A stretch of DNA of 64,000 bases from Magnetospirillum sp. SS-4 (lineage in GTDB: Bacteria; Pseudomonadota; Alphaproteobacteria; Rhodospirillales; Magnetospirillaceae): NCBI RefSeq assembly GCF_902729425.1, contig NZ_CACVCH010000092.1:124001-188000 (forward strand), read 5' to 3'. Position 1 is the first letter of the stretch. Each line of letters opens with the position of its first letter. The translations under genes were made by a program, and so were the position numbers. Of the stretch, positions 34,870 to 44,430 are shown in pieces. The notes under the pieces are model-generated. The model did no database searches and had not been told where the DNA came from. It worked only from the letters and a program-made list of their open reading frames with translations.

Positions 34870-36204
34870 GTGACCACGACACAACATGCCCTGCTGGTCG
34901 AGGACAGTCCGACACAGGCCCTGCTGATCATGGCCGAACTGGAACGGCTTCCCGGAATCGAGGTGGAGCACGCCACCAATCTGGCGTCGGCGCTGGAGGC
35001 CATCGCGAAGAAGCGCTTCGACGCCGTCTTCCTCGATCTGACCTTGCCGGATTCGGTCGGGGACGAGACGGTGCGGCGGTTCTGCGGCGCCGCGCCGGAA
35101 CTGGCGGTGGTGGTTCTGACCAACCAGGACGACGACCAGCAGGCCATGTCGGCCCTGGAACAGGGCGCCCAGGACTACATGCTGAAGGCTCGCATCGATT
35201 CCTCCAGCCTGTCGCGGTCTCTGCGCTATTCCATCCATCGCAAGCGCGCCGAGATTCAGGTGCGCGACGCCCGCGACGCCGCCCTGGAGGCCAATCGCCA
35301 GCTGGAACGGCGGATGCGCCAGATCAATTGCCTCTATGGGGTGTCGCGGGTCCTGGAATCCCACGAACTGCCATTGCAGGTGGCGCTGGAGGAGGTGGCC
35401 TCGCTGGTGCCCTCCGCCTGGCTGCGCTCGGAAACCATCGGTGTCCGCCTGACCTGCCTGAACGGCCTGCTGCCCATGGGATACGTGGAAAGCCAGGGAT
35501 TCGTCGAGACCCCATGGCGGCTGGAGGCGCAGGTCTTCGCCGGCTCCATTCCCGCCGGCCGCATCGAGATCTGCTGGACCGAGGGCCGGCCGGCCGAGGG
35601 GGACGAGGCCTTTGCCGCCACCGAGCGGGAACTGGTGCGCGAACTGGCGCGGCGGATCGGCCTGGCGATGGAACGGGCCTGCGTCCAGAAGGAACTGGTG
35701 CAACTGGCCACCACTGACTTTCTCACCGCCGCTTTCAACCGCCGCCATTTCCTGCAACTGGCGGGGGCGGAACTGGCCCGCGCCGGCCGCTACGGCCGGC
35801 CGGTCGCGGTGATGATGCTCGACATCGACCACTTCAAGCGCGTCAATGACGAACGCGGCCATGCCGCCGGCGACGAATCCCTGAAGGCCTTCGTCAACCT
35901 GCTCCGGGACGTGTTGCGCGATCAGGATCGCCTGGGGCGCATGGGGGGCGAGGAATTCGCGGTGGTGCTGCCGGAAACCTCCATGGAGGCCGCCATGGTG
36001 GTGGCGGAACGGGTGCGGTCCCGTCTGGCCCTGCTGGATATTCCGGTGGGAAGCGGTGCGCCGGTGCGCCTGACCACCAGCATCGGCATCGCCGAATGCA
36101 AGATCAGGGATGGCGAGGGACTGGAGGCCTGTCTCAGCCGGGCCGACGTGGCGCTGTACCGGGCCAAGGCCTTGGGGCGCAACCGGACCGAAGCGGCGGA
36201 GTAA
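34870..36204 (+). CDS. Response regulator diguanylate cyclase (receiver-GAF-like-GGDEF)
   Basis: A 444-residue cytoplasmic protein. The receiver domain (residues 1-120) has acidic pocket ALLVEDSPTQA, phosphoacceptor VFLDLTLPDSVGD and MLKARID. A GAF-like region follows (RQINCLYGVSRVL to about 280), then the GGDEF domain with catalytic GGEEF and an upstream RDQD that is an intact RxxD product-inhibition site. It should make cyclic-di-GMP when phosphorylated, with feedback control. The GTG at 34870 is chosen: GGAG precedes it and it begins right at the receiver domain; an ATG at 34792 in frame is possible but reads through the divergent promoter region. Confidence 0.85.
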   Translation: MTTTQHALLVEDSPTQALLIMAELERLPGIEVEHATNLASALEAIAKKRFDAVFLDLTLPDSVGDETVRRFCGAAPELAVVVLTNQDDDQQAMSALEQGAQDYMLKARIDSSSLSRSLRYSIHRKRAEIQVRDARDAALEANRQLERRMRQINCLYGVSRVLESHELPLQVALEEVASLVPSAWLRSETIGVRLTCLNGLLPMGYVESQGFVETPWRLEAQVFAGSIPAGRIEICWTEGRPAEGDEAFAATERELVRELARRIGLAMERACVQKELVQLATTDFLTAAFNRRHFLQLAGAELARAGRYGRPVAVMMLDIDHFKRVNDERGHAAGDESLKAFVNLLRDVLRDQDRLGRMGGEEFAVVLPETSMEAAMVVAERVRSRLALLDIPVGSGAPVRLTTSIGIAECKIRDGEGLEACLSRADVALYRAKALGRNRTEAAE

Positions 36205-36210
36205 GTCCGG

Positions 36211-36756
36211 TTACAGGCGGGCGCGGAAGGTTTCCAGCCAGTCCAGCCGGCTTTCCAACAGGGAAATGTCGTGGTCCAGCCAGGCGACCAGGGCGCTGTC
36301 GGGGCCGTCATCCAGGGCGTTGCCGCCCCGCAGGTCGACCAGACGGGCCAGTTCGGTCTCGACCCCCTCGATCAAAAGATCGATCTGGTCGCGGCGCTCG
36401 GCCGGGTCCAGCAGGTCGAGGAAGCGGACCTTCAGCGCCACCACCAGCTTGGACAGGTCGCTGGCCGGACGCAGGCGCGCCGTCAGCAGGGCGTGCAGTT
36501 CCCGCCGCCCGGCCGCCGAGATGGTCAGCAGGGCGTCGTCCTCCATGCCCTTGCCGTCGATGGCCTCCACCAGCCCTTCGTAGCGCAGCAATTCGATGGA
36601 GGTTCCCATTAATTCCAGCGACGGCCCCATGATGCGGCCGGTGAAATGCCTGACCGACCCCGCCAGCTCGCTGTAGCGCATGGGGCTGGCCGCGATGGTG
36701 CCCAGCGCGCACAGGCGAACGGCTTCCTTCGGGGTCAGGGTGTTGTCGGCGAACAT
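36211..36756 (-). CDS. PadR-family transcriptional regulator
   Basis: A 181-residue winged-helix protein. The N-terminal half (LTPKEAVRLCALGTIAASPM, LRYEGLVEAIDGKGMED, LLTISAAGRRELHALL) reads as PadR DNA-binding domain and the rest as its helical dimerisation domain (PAERRDQIDLLIEGVETELA). PadR members often respond to phenolic acids or drugs; no obvious target is adjacent. The ATG at 36756 is chosen over an upstream frame to 37086, which would add a basic leader without domain content. Convergent with the diguanylate cyclase gene, 6 bp apart. Confidence 0.68.
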   Translation of the reverse strand: MFADNTLTPKEAVRLCALGTIAASPMRYSELAGSVRHFTGRIMGPSLELMGTSIELLRYEGLVEAIDGKGMEDDALLTISAAGRRELHALLTARLRPASDLSKLVVALKVRFLDLLDPAERRDQIDLLIEGVETELARLVDLRGGNALDDGPDSALVAWLDHDISLLESRLDWLETFRARL

Positions 36757-37119
36757 GGCGCGTCTTTCGAACAAGGCGACGGTCGGCCAAATATAGTGGT
36801 TTCCTCCGCCCGCGTCCACCAGGACGGATTGCCGGCCGACAATGCCGCCAGGAAGAGATTTGGGCCGGCCTTGTTCAAGGGCCGGCCCGTGGTGTCGCGG
36901 GGGGAGGAGATTAGGTTCGCCCCCGCGATGCCGTCTCTTGCGGAGCGGACGCCCGCGCCATCGCTCGTCCCGCCTGAAGGCGGGGATTGACGGCACAACG
37001 AATTCCGACCCGAACCACTGACGCAGAATGCGCCATGGCGATGCCGGTGTCCAGCTAGATGTTGTGTCGAGAATGGATTTGCGCACTATATGTGCGCGGA
37101 TGCGGGCGCGTCCGGGATT
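36757..37119. other. 363-bp intergenic region with a strong hairpin and a palindrome
   Basis: No gene is recognised. It contains a GGGCCGGCC (36862-36870) / GGCCGGCCC (36880-36888) stem-loop with a 9-base loop, and near the folB stop a 17-bp palindrome GCGCAC-tatat-GTGCGC (37081-37097). The hairpin is not followed by T on either strand. The palindrome may be an operator for the PadR-type gene or a folB 3' element. Part of the region was read as coding only in frames without protein-like content. Confidence 0.5.
37081..37097. promoter_or_regulatory. 17-bp palindrome between folB and the PadR-type gene
   Basis: GCGCAC-tatat-GTGCGC is perfect and A/T-centred, typical of an operator for a dimeric regulator. 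It lies 22 bp behind folB and 325 bp ahead of the PadR-type start, so its target is uncertain. Confidence 0.4.
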
Positions 37120-37566
37120 TCAGGCGCGGCCGCGCTCGATCTCGATGCCGACCGAGGCGGCTTCCGCGTAGACGTCCAGCTTCTCGACGCGGATGCGCGC
37201 GGTCTCGACCCGCTCATCCTCCAGGCAAAGTCCGGCGATATTTTCCGCCAGGGTCTCCACCAGATTGATGTGGCCTTCGGCCAGCATGGCCTTGATGCCG
37301 TCGATGACGTCTTCGTAGGACACCACGTTGGCGATGTCGTCGCTGAGGGGGCCTGCCTGTTCCAGCACGCTCATGTCGACGTTGATCCGCACCCGCTGGG
37401 GGGCCAGCCGTTCGTGGGCGTGGATGCCGATGGAGCATTTCAGCACCAGGTCGCGCACCAGGATGCGATAGAGCCGCCGGACCGGCGATGCCGCCGGATG
37501 GTTTTCTGCTTGCTTGCGATGCACGAACACGACGGGCCGGTTCCTTTGCGAAGAAAGCAGGGTCAT
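37120..37566 (-). CDS. folB: Dihydroneopterin aldolase FolB
   Basis: A 148-residue FolB-family protein. The core LVLKCSIGIHAHERLAPQRV and the later VETLAENIAGLCLEDERVET match dihydroneopterin aldolase, which makes 6-hydroxymethyl-dihydropterin in folate synthesis. The N-terminus has about 30 extra residues before the domain. The gene overlaps the folK stop by ATGA (37563-37566), so the two consecutive steps are translationally coupled. Confidence 0.9.
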   Translation of the reverse strand: MTLLSSQRNRPVVFVHRKQAENHPAASPVRRLYRILVRDLVLKCSIGIHAHERLAPQRVRINVDMSVLEQAGPLSDDIANVVSYEDVIDGIKAMLAEGHINLVETLAENIAGLCLEDERVETARIRVEKLDVYAEAASVGIEIERGRA

Positions 37567-38069
37567 AGCGCTTTCGGGAAGGCCGATGCAAGTGCCACGG
37601 GCCGGATGTCGCCGTCGTCGGGAAGGGCGGCCAGCAGGGAGGCGATGGTCCGGCCGGAGACGGGATGGATCAGCGTCGCGGCGATCTCGGCCAGCGGCGC
37701 CAGGGCGAAGCGGCGTTCGGCCAGCCGGGGATGGGGCAGGGTGAGGCGGTCGCCGTCCATCACAACGTCGTCGTAGAGCAGGATGTCGAGGTCGATCAGG
37801 CGGGGGCCATAGCGGACCGAGGCGACCCGGCCCAGCCGGTTCTCCAGGTCCTTGAGACGGTCCAGCAAGGCCAGTGGCGCCAGCGTCGTCTCTCCCGCCA
37901 GGGCCATGTTGAGGAAGGCCGGCTGGTCGGTGACGTAAAGCGGCGCCGTCTCCCACACCGTCGACACCTCCTCGATTCGCAGGACGTCGCCCAGCGCGGC
38001 GATGGCCTCGCCAAGATTGGCGGCGCGGTCGCCCAGATTGGTTCCCAGCCCGAGATAAGCGCGCGGCAT
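37563..38069 (-). CDS. folK: 6-hydroxymethyl-dihydropterin pyrophosphokinase FolK
   Basis: A 168-residue HPPK with the family signatures YLGLGTNLGDRAANLGEAI, ETAPLYVTDQPAFLNMAL and RYGPRLIDLDILLYDD (the metal- and substrate-binding Asp pair in DLDILLYDD), then LPHPRLAERRF. It pyrophosphorylates the FolB product using ATP. Follows the DUF465 gene after 4 bp. Confidence 0.95.
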   Translation of the reverse strand: MPRAYLGLGTNLGDRAANLGEAIAALGDVLRIEEVSTVWETAPLYVTDQPAFLNMALAGETTLAPLALLDRLKDLENRLGRVASVRYGPRLIDLDILLYDDVVMDGDRLTLPHPRLAERRFALAPLAEIAATLIHPVSGRTIASLLAALPDDGDIRPVALASAFPKAL

Positions 38070-38073
38070 GGGG

Positions 38074-38280
38074 TCAGGCGATGATGTCGGGAATCAGCAG
38101 GTTCTCCAGCCGGGCGATATCGTCCTTCAGCGCCAGCTTGCGCTTCTTCAGCCGCTGGAGGCGGATCTGGTCGAACTGGGGCTCGTCGGAAACGCGGGAG
38201 ATCACATCGTCCAGGTCGCGGTGCTCGGTCTTCAGTTCGGCGAGGCGGCGGCGGACGTCTTCGAGATTGTCATCGATCAT
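38074..38280 (-). CDS. DUF465-family small coiled-coil protein
   Basis: A 68-residue basic, helical protein (LAELKTEHRDLDDVIS, FDQIRLQRLKKRKLALKDDI) of the YdcH/DUF465 type, with heptad-like spacing. Function unknown in the family. It precedes folK with a 4-bp gap, so folate genes and this protein probably share an mRNA. Divergent from pfk. Confidence 0.82.
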   Translation of the reverse strand: MIDDNLEDVRRRLAELKTEHRDLDDVISRVSDEPQFDQIRLQRLKKRKLALKDDIARLENLLIPDIIA

Positions 38281-38370
38281 GGCGGGATTGAAACCTATTC
38301 GAGACCTGGACGGTAGCAGAACTCGCCGGGAAACGGTATGGGTAAGGTAGGGAATTCGGGAGAATCGACC

Positions 38371-39462
38371 ATGGCTGACAAGCGTATAGGCATTCTGACC
38401 AGCGGCGGCGACTGCGCCGGCCTCAACGCCGCCTTGCGGGCGGTGGTCCATCGGGCCATCCGGAATTACGGCTGGAAGGTGTTCGGCATCCGTGACGGCA
38501 GTCTGGGACTGATGAAACGTCCGCTGGATTACATCGAACTCGATCTGTCGCTGGTGACCGGCGACATGCTGCGGCTGGGCGGCACCATTCTCGGCACCAT
38601 CAACAAGGGCGACCCCTTCGCCTATCCCATGCCCGACGGCACCAAGAAGGACAGGTCGCAGGACTTCGTCGACGGCTACCGCGATCTCGGCATCGAGGCG
38701 CTGGTGGTGATCGGCGGCGACGGCTCCATGCGCATTCTCAACAATCTGTGCCGCAAGGGCGGCATTCCCATGGTCGGAATTCCCAAGACCATCGACAACG
38801 ACGTCGCCCATACCGACTACGCCATCGGCTTCGCCACCGCCTTGAACGTCGCCGGCGAGGCCATCGACCGTCTGGCTCCCACCGCCGCCAGCCATCACCG
38901 GGTGATGATCCTGGAGGTGATGGGGCGCGATGTCGGCCACATCGCCATCAATGCCGGCATCGCCGGCGGCGCCGACGTGGTGCTGATCCCCGAGATTCCC
39001 TATTCCCTGGAAGGCATCGCCCGCAAGATCGACGAGGTTCGCCGGGAAGGCCGCAACCATGCCCTGCTGGTGGTGGCCGAGGGCTGTAAGACCGAGACCG
39101 GCGAGGCGGTGACCACGGTGCAGACCGGCGGCGAGAACCGCTATGGCGGCATCGGCCAGTATCTGGGGGCCCGCCTGTCCGAGATGGTGGATGCCGAGAC
39201 CCGCGTTACCGTTCTGGGCCATGTCCAGCGCGGCGGCATGCCGTCCATGCGCGACCGCATCATCGCTTCCGCCTTCGGCATCCACGCCGTCGACCTGATC
39301 GCCCAGGGCAAGCTGGGCCGCATGGTGGCGTGGCAGCACGGCCAGGTGACCGACGTTCCCATCTCCGACGTGGCCGGGCTGACCCGGGCCATCGATCCCT
39401 ACGGCACCCTGGCCCAGACGGCGCGCGGCCTTGGCATCTATATCGGCGAGATGGGGAGCTGA
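38371..39462 (+). CDS. pfk: 6-phosphofructokinase
   Basis: A 363-residue PfkA-family enzyme: nucleotide loop ILTSGGDCAGLNAALRAV, GGDGSMRIL, catalytic PKTIDNDV, and substrate motifs such as MGRDVGHIA and HVQRGG. The two residues used to predict the phosphoryl donor disagree: GGDGS has Gly at the position of E. coli Gly104 (ATP type), whereas PKTIDND has Lys at the position of Gly124 (pyrophosphate type). The donor is therefore uncertain. ATG at 38371 with GGGAG upstream; the longer frame from 38338 is rejected. Confidence 0.9.
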   Translation: MADKRIGILTSGGDCAGLNAALRAVVHRAIRNYGWKVFGIRDGSLGLMKRPLDYIELDLSLVTGDMLRLGGTILGTINKGDPFAYPMPDGTKKDRSQDFVDGYRDLGIEALVVIGGDGSMRILNNLCRKGGIPMVGIPKTIDNDVAHTDYAIGFATALNVAGEAIDRLAPTAASHHRVMILEVMGRDVGHIAINAGIAGGADVVLIPEIPYSLEGIARKIDEVRREGRNHALLVVAEGCKTETGEAVTTVQTGGENRYGGIGQYLGARLSEMVDAETRVTVLGHVQRGGMPSMRDRIIASAFGIHAVDLIAQGKLGRMVAWQHGQVTDVPISDVAGLTRAIDPYGTLAQTARGLGIYIGEMGS

Positions 39463-39471
39463 CAAAGAAAG

Positions 39472-39500
39472 ACCCCCGGCGCATGCACGGCGCCGGGGGT
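39472..39500 (-). terminator. Strong stem-loop terminator, best suited to the minus-strand LOG transcript
   Basis: Perfect 11-bp arms ACCCCCGGCGC (39472-39482) and GCGCCGGGGGT (39490-39500). On the minus strand the stem is followed by CTTTCTTTG; on the plus strand no T tract follows, though it lies only 9 bp behind pfk and may serve both. Confidence 0.7.
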
Positions 39501-39591
39501 GTCCGCCCAGAGGTTGTGCCCCAAATTCACCCTCGGGCTCGTCCCAGACCAGTTCGTTCAGAGGAGGGATCGAACGCGAGGCGCCAGTGTA

Positions 39592-39609
39592 GGGGGCAAG
39601 GATGCCCCC
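39592..39609. other. GGGGGC/GCCCCC hairpin downstream of the LOG gene
   Basis: GGGGGC-aaggat-GCCCCC is a perfect 6-bp stem in the 147-bp stretch 39501-39647, in which I recognise no gene. No T tract follows. Confidence 0.4.
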
Positions 39610-39647
39610 GTCTGTGAAGCGGATCACACAGGCGAATGGCCGGGTGG

Positions 39648-40229
39648 TCAGGCGGTGTCGCGGTCGATCACCCGCACGGTGTCCGGGGGGCGGTAGCCGC
39701 CCATGCGGTCGAGCAGGGTCGCGGGGTCGCCGTCGACCATCACCATGTCGCGGTGGCGGGGCTTCAAAAAGCCCTCGGCGGTCATGTGGTCGAGGAAGGC
39801 GTGCAGGTGGGCGTAATAGCCGGCCACGTCCAGGAAGGCCAGCGGCTTGGCGTGCAGCCCCAACTGGCCCCAGGTCCACACCTCGAACAGCTCTTCCATG
39901 GTGCCGATGCCGCCGGCCAGGGCGATGAAGCCGTCCGACAGTTCGGCCATGGTGGCCTTGCGTTCGTGCATGCTGGCGACCACTCGCAATTCGGTGAGGT
40001 CGAGATGGCCGACCTCCCAGCGCATCAGCGCCTCGGGGATGACGCCGATGACCTTGCCGCCGGCGGCGAGGGCGGAATCGGCCACCACCCCCATCAGCCC
40101 GACATTGCCGCCGCCATAGACCAGCTCCAGGCCGGATTCGGCGATCAGGCGGCCGAGGGTGCGGGCCGATTCGGCGTATTCGGGGCGGTTGCCGAAGCTG
40201 GAGCCGCAGAAGACGCAGACCCGGCGCAT
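39648..40229 (-). CDS. LOG-family nucleotide phosphoribohydrolase
   Basis: A 193-residue Rossmann protein of the LOG (lysine decarboxylase-like, TIGR00730) family: CVFCGSSFGNRPEY, ELVYGGGNVGLMGVVADSAL and the active-site motif GGIGTMEELFEVWTW. In the usual PGGxGTxxE the first proline is alanine here (AGGIGT). These enzymes cleave nucleoside 5'-monophosphates, including cytokinin precursors. It starts 1 bp after the thiE stop. Confidence 0.9.
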   Translation of the reverse strand: MRRVCVFCGSSFGNRPEYAESARTLGRLIAESGLELVYGGGNVGLMGVVADSALAAGGKVIGVIPEALMRWEVGHLDLTELRVVASMHERKATMAELSDGFIALAGGIGTMEELFEVWTWGQLGLHAKPLAFLDVAGYYAHLHAFLDHMTAEGFLKPRHRDMVMVDGDPATLLDRMGGYRPPDTVRVIDRDTA

Positions 40230-40230
40230 C

Positions 40231-40908
40231 TCAGCCCCGCTCGCCGGACAATATCCAGTTGAAGGTCTTGACCGCTGCCGCCGGTCCCTGCGGGTGGTTC
40301 CAGATTCCGCCCGACACCGCCAGGAAATCGGCGCCGGCCTCGATCAGCGGCCGGCAATTCTCGGTGGTGATGCCGCCGATGGCGACGCAGGGGATGGTGA
40401 ACAACTCGCTCCACCATTCCAGCAGGTCCGGACCGGCATGGAACTGAGGCTCCTTGGTCGTGGTGGGAAAGAAGGCGCCGAAGGCAACGTAATCGGCGCC
40501 CTTCTCGCCGGCTTCCATGGCGAGATGACGGGAATCGTGGCAGGTCACGCCGACGATGCCGTTGGCTCCCACCGCCTTGCGGGCGTCGGCATAGCTGGAA
40601 TCGCTCTGGCCGATATGGACGCCGTCGCAACCGGTCTCGAACGCCAGATCGGGACGGTCGTTCAGCAGCACCGCCACGCCGCGCCGCTGGGCCACCGGGC
40701 GCAGCACGTCGACCACCCGGGCAAGGGCGTCGTCGTCCAGGCCCTTCAGCCTGATCTGGAGACAGGCGACGTCGCCGCCGTCCAGCGCTTCCTCCAGGGT
40801 CCGCACCCACTCGAACGGCTTGTCGATGCGAGACGGCGTGATCAGGTAGAGACGGCAGGGATCGCGTGAGATGGCGGGCCTCCATGGGCGCGGAAAGAGC
40901 TGGATCAC
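40231..40908 (-). CDS. thiE: Thiamine-phosphate synthase-like protein (ThiE)
   Basis: A 225-residue TIM-barrel protein. CRLYLITP near the N-terminus, [20 protein letters not shown] (ThiE LNDR), [27 protein letters not shown] and [13 protein letters not shown], then [13 protein letters not shown], fit ThiE, which joins HMP-PP and thiazole phosphate. The start is uncertain: a GTG at 40908 gives the full barrel but has no Shine-Dalgarno; an ATC preceded by GGAGG is not credible. No other thi gene is adjacent. Confidence 0.82.
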   Translation of the reverse strand: MIQLFPRPWRPAISRDPCRLYLITPSRIDKPFEWVRTLEEALDGGDVACLQIRLKGLDDDALARVVDVLRPVAQRRGVAVLLNDRPDLAFETGCDGVHIGQSDSSYADARKAVGANGIVGVTCHDSRHLAMEAGEKGADYVAFGAFFPTTTKEPQFHAGPDLLEWWSELFTIPCVAIGGITTENCRPLIEAGADFLAVSGGIWNHPQGPAAAVKTFNWILSGERG

Positions 40909-41022
40909 TGTTGAACCACGATGATGGACGGGGCGCAATACCCGCTGGCTCCCTAAACACGGTCTTGGCTGGATTCGGGGCGTCCATGCTACCATGGCCC
41001 CTCCAATGACGCAGGAGTCCCG

Positions 41023-41793
41023 GTGAACCGCGATCTCGCCTATCCGGCCATGTGGACCGACGTGGTCGATCTTCGTGATTTCTACGGCGGCGGCCTGGGG
41101 CAGATGGCCCAGCGGCTGATTCGCCACCAGATACGCCTGATGTGGCCCGATCTCGGCGGTCTCCGGGTGATGGGGCTGGGATTCGCCCCGCCCTATCTGC
41201 GGGTGTTCCTGCCCGAGGCGGAGCGGGTGATCGCGGTGATGCCGGCCAGTCAGGGAGTCCTGCCCTGGCCGGCGGAGGGGCCGGGCCTGACAACCCTGGC
41301 CGACGAGACCGAATTGCCGCTGCCCGATCGATCCATCGACCGGCTGCTGATGGTCCACGCCCTGGAATCCACCGAGCAGGTCCGCGCCACGATGCGCGAG
41401 GCCTGGCGGGTCCTGGCCGACGGCGGCCGGTTGATGGTGGTGGTTCCCAACCGGCGCGGCATCTGGGCCAGACTGGAGCGGACGCCGTTCGGCAACGGCC
41501 GTCCCTACACCATGGGCCAGTTGAACCGCCTGCTGCGCGACAACATGTTCACCCCGGTGGCCAAGGGGGCGGCGCTGTTCCTGCCGCCCACCGGCTCGCG
41601 CATGCTGCTGCGCTCGGCCCCGGCGGTGGAGAAGGTCGGCCGCCGGTGGTTCGAGGGGGTTGGCGGCGTCCTCGTCGTCGAGGCGGCCAAGCAGATCTAT
41701 GCCGGCAGCGGGCTGCGCGAGGTCAGGGTCCGGCGGCGCGGCTATCTGCCGGTGGCCGAGGGACTGTCGCGACGGGGTGATTTCCTGCCGTGA
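41023..41793 (+). CDS. SAM-dependent methyltransferase domain protein
   Basis: A 256-residue protein with a Methyltransf_11-type domain: [18 protein letters not shown] replaces the usual glycine-rich SAM loop, [20 protein letters not shown] is the acidic-loop to motif-IV equivalent and [19 protein letters not shown] motif post-II. The SAM loop (GLGFAPPY) is less canonical, so activity is not certain. GTG start with GCAGGAG 6-10 bases upstream. Convergent with yqgE, 6 bp apart. Confidence 0.75.
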   Translation: MNRDLAYPAMWTDVVDLRDFYGGGLGQMAQRLIRHQIRLMWPDLGGLRVMGLGFAPPYLRVFLPEAERVIAVMPASQGVLPWPAEGPGLTTLADETELPLPDRSIDRLLMVHALESTEQVRATMREAWRVLADGGRLMVVVPNRRGIWARLERTPFGNGRPYTMGQLNRLLRDNMFTPVAKGAALFLPPTGSRMLLRSAPAVEKVGRRWFEGVGGVLVVEAAKQIYAGSGLREVRVRRRGYLPVAEGLSRRGDFLP

Positions 41794-41799
41794 CGGGGC

Positions 41800-42366
41800 T
41801 CAGGCGTGGCCGGCGTCGGGCGACAGCAATCCGACATCGATTCCCAGCTTGTGGATCGCCTGCTCGTACTTGTGTTCCAGATCGCGGCCGAACAGCAGGT
41901 CCGGGTCGGCGGGAACGTTGAGCCAGGCATTCTCCCTGATCTCGGAATCCAGCTGTCCCGATCCCCAGCCGGCATAGCCCAGGGCCAGCAGGCTCTGGCG
42001 GGGGCCGGCGCCCTCGGCGATGGCGCGCAGCACGTCGACGGTGGCGGTCAGCGCCACGCCGCCCGACACCATCATGGTGTTTTCCTGGACGTAGTCGTCG
42101 GAATGCAGCACGAAGCCGCGCCCGCTTTCCACCGGCCCGCCGGAATGGACGCGAATCTGCTCGCAGGCCGGGGTGGCGGGAATGTCGAGCTGCCCCAGCA
42201 GCTGGGGAAAGGTGATGCCGCCGAACAGGCGGTTGACCACGATGCCCATGGCGCCGTCGGCGTTGTGGGCGCACAGATAGACGACGGTTCGGGCGAACCG
42301 TTCGTCCTCCATCCGGGGCATGGCGATCAGGATTTGTCCGGCGAGATAGCCGGTGGTCTTTTGCAT
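41800..42366 (-). CDS. yqgE: YqgE/AlgH (UPF0301) family protein
   Basis: A 188-residue protein with the YqgE pattern: [57 protein letters not shown] and [18 protein letters not shown]. Soluble; function poorly known. Two ATGs (42372, 42366) are in frame; 42366 gives better spacing from AAGGG and is used. Confidence 0.92.
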   Translation of the reverse strand: MQKTTGYLAGQILIAMPRMEDERFARTVVYLCAHNADGAMGIVVNRLFGGITFPQLLGQLDIPATPACEQIRVHSGGPVESGRGFVLHSDDYVQENTMMVSGGVALTATVDVLRAIAEGAGPRQSLLALGYAGWGSGQLDSEIRENAWLNVPADPDLLFGRDLEHKYEQAIHKLGIDVGLLSPDAGHA

Positions 42367-42416
42367 GGGCATACCCTTGAGATAGGCCGGCTTCGTCCGG
42401 AAAGCAAGTCCGCAGC

Positions 42417-44309
42417 TTATTTGCGGTTTCCCCGGGGAACCAGATGCTGCCTCCCCGGCCCGATCAGGTCGGAGCGGCCCATGCGGACCAGCGCGTCGCG
42501 CAGGATCGGCCAGTTCTCGGGATCGTGCCAGCGCAGGAAGGCCTTGTGCAGGCGCCGCTGCTTCAGCCCCCTGGCGGTGAAGACCCGCCCCGACTCCCGC
42601 CGTACCGGCCGCATCGGATCGTAGCCGCTGTAATACATGGCGGTGGCCAGCGACATCGGCGTCGGCAGGAAGGTCTGGACCTGATCCAGCTTGAAGCCGT
42701 TCTTCTTCAGCCACAAGGCGAGGTTCAGCATGTCCTGGTCGCTGGTGCCGGGATGGGCGGCGATGAAATAGGGGATGAGATAGAGTTTTCGCCCCGCCTT
42801 GCCGGCCGAGGCCTCGAACAGGGCGCGAAAACGTTCGAAGGTTTCGATGCCCGGCTTCATCATCCGGGCCAGCGGCTCTTCCTCGGTATGCTCGGGGGCG
42901 ATCTTCAGATAGCCGCCCACATGGTGGCTGACCAGTTCGTCCACATAGGCGGGGCTGCGCACCGCCAGATCGTAGCGGACGCCCGAGCCGATGCTGATCC
43001 GGGCGATTCCGTCCACCTTGCGCGCCGCGCGGTACAGTTCGATCAGCGGCTGGTGGTCGGTGTTCAGCATGGTGCAGATTTCCGGATGGACGCAAGACAG
43101 CCGCCGACACACCGCCTGGGTGGCGGGGTCGCGGCAGCCCAGGCGCCACATGTTGGCGGTGGGGCCGCCCAGATCGGAAATCTGGCCGGTGAACCCCTTG
43201 GTCCTGTCGCGGATCGCCTCGATCTCGCGCAGGATCGAAGCCGGCGAGCGGCTCTGGATGATGCGGCCCTCGTGCTCGGTGATCGAGCAGAACGAACAGC
43301 CGCCGAAACAGCCGCGCAGGATGTTGACCGAGAAGCGGATCATCTCCCAGGCGGGAATTTTCGCGCCGCCATAGGCCGGATGGGGCGCGCGGGCAAAGGG
43401 AAGGTCGTAGACGGCGTCCAGTTCGGCGGTGGAGAGCGGCAGGGGCGGCGGTTCCAGCCACACCTCCTTGTCGCCGTGGCGTTGCGTCAGGGCGCGGGCG
43501 TTCAGCGGATTGCTCTCCTGATGCAGCACCCGCGAGGCCTGGGCATAGAAGATCGGATCGTCCCTGACCTGCTCGAACGAGGGCAGCCGCACCACCACCT
43601 TGTCGCCATGGGCGCCCCGGCTGGCCTGGTCCAGATGGGACCCGTCGGCCACCACCCAATCTCCGGGCACCGTGTCGCGGATTGTGGCGGTGCCGCGCAG
43701 GCCGGTCATTCCCTTGATCGATTCGCCGGCGGCGGCGCGACGGGCGACCTCGACGATGGCGCGCTCGGCATTGCCGAACAGCAAGATGTCGGCCTTGGCG
43801 TCCAGCAGGATCGAGCGGCGCACCTTTTCCGACCAGATGTCGAAATGGGCGATGCGGCGCAAGCTGGCCTCGATGCCGCCCAGCACCACGGGGACGTCCC
43901 TGTAGGCCTCGCGGCAGCGCTGGGCGTAGACGATGACGGCGCGGTCAGGACGCTTTCCGCCCTGGCCGTCCGGGGTGTAGTTGTCGTCGCTGCGGATACG
44001 GCGGTCCGAGGTGTAGCGGTTGACCATGGAATCCATGTTGCCGGCCGTCACCCCGAAGAACAGCCGCGGCCGCCCCAGCGCCCGGAACGGTTCCGGCCCG
44101 CTCCAGTCGGGCTGGGCGATGATGCCGACGCGCAATCCCCGGGATTCCAGCAGGCGGCCGACGATGGCCATGCCGAAGCTGGGATGGTCCACATAGGCGT
44201 CGCCGGTCACCAGCACCACGTCGCATTCATCCCAGCCGAGCCGGTCCATCTCGGCCCGGGACATGGGCAGGAACGGCGCGGCGGCGGTCGGGGGGCGGGA
44301 CTGGCTCAT
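42417..44309 (-). CDS. YgiQ-family radical SAM protein
   Basis: A 630-residue radical SAM enzyme. N-terminal cobalamin-binding-like region ([40 protein letters not shown]), the cluster motif [18 protein letters not shown] (CxxxCxxC) at about residue 330, and a long C-terminal part. It matches the YgiQ family of unknown reaction. Monocistronic, minus strand, with yqgE downstream. Confidence 0.92.
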   Translation of the reverse strand: MSQSRPPTAAAPFLPMSRAEMDRLGWDECDVVLVTGDAYVDHPSFGMAIVGRLLESRGLRVGIIAQPDWSGPEPFRALGRPRLFFGVTAGNMDSMVNRYTSDRRIRSDDNYTPDGQGGKRPDRAVIVYAQRCREAYRDVPVVLGGIEASLRRIAHFDIWSEKVRRSILLDAKADILLFGNAERAIVEVARRAAAGESIKGMTGLRGTATIRDTVPGDWVVADGSHLDQASRGAHGDKVVVRLPSFEQVRDDPIFYAQASRVLHQESNPLNARALTQRHGDKEVWLEPPPLPLSTAELDAVYDLPFARAPHPAYGGAKIPAWEMIRFSVNILRGCFGGCSFCSITEHEGRIIQSRSPASILREIEAIRDRTKGFTGQISDLGGPTANMWRLGCRDPATQAVCRRLSCVHPEICTMLNTDHQPLIELYRAARKVDGIARISIGSGVRYDLAVRSPAYVDELVSHHVGGYLKIAPEHTEEEPLARMMKPGIETFERFRALFEASAGKAGRKLYLIPYFIAAHPGTSDQDMLNLALWLKKNGFKLDQVQTFLPTPMSLATAMYYSGYDPMRPVRRESGRVFTARGLKQRRLHKAFLRWHDPENWPILRDALVRMGRSDLIGPGRQHLVPRGNRK

Positions 44310-44430
44310 CGCGCTTACATACCACGAAAGTGCCGGATTTCCGCAATGGCGACGGGGTGGGGGCTATGCCATAGTTCGGTGGGGGAGGCCGCCCGGCGAC
44401 GGCGGCGCCAAGCTCTGGGAGGGCAGGGAA

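Noticed and set aside
39501-39592. Possible tRNA or SRP-type RNA (minus strand reads GTTCGATCCCTCC)
   Set aside because: No acceptor stem, anticodon arm or tmRNA/SRP core could be folded around it.
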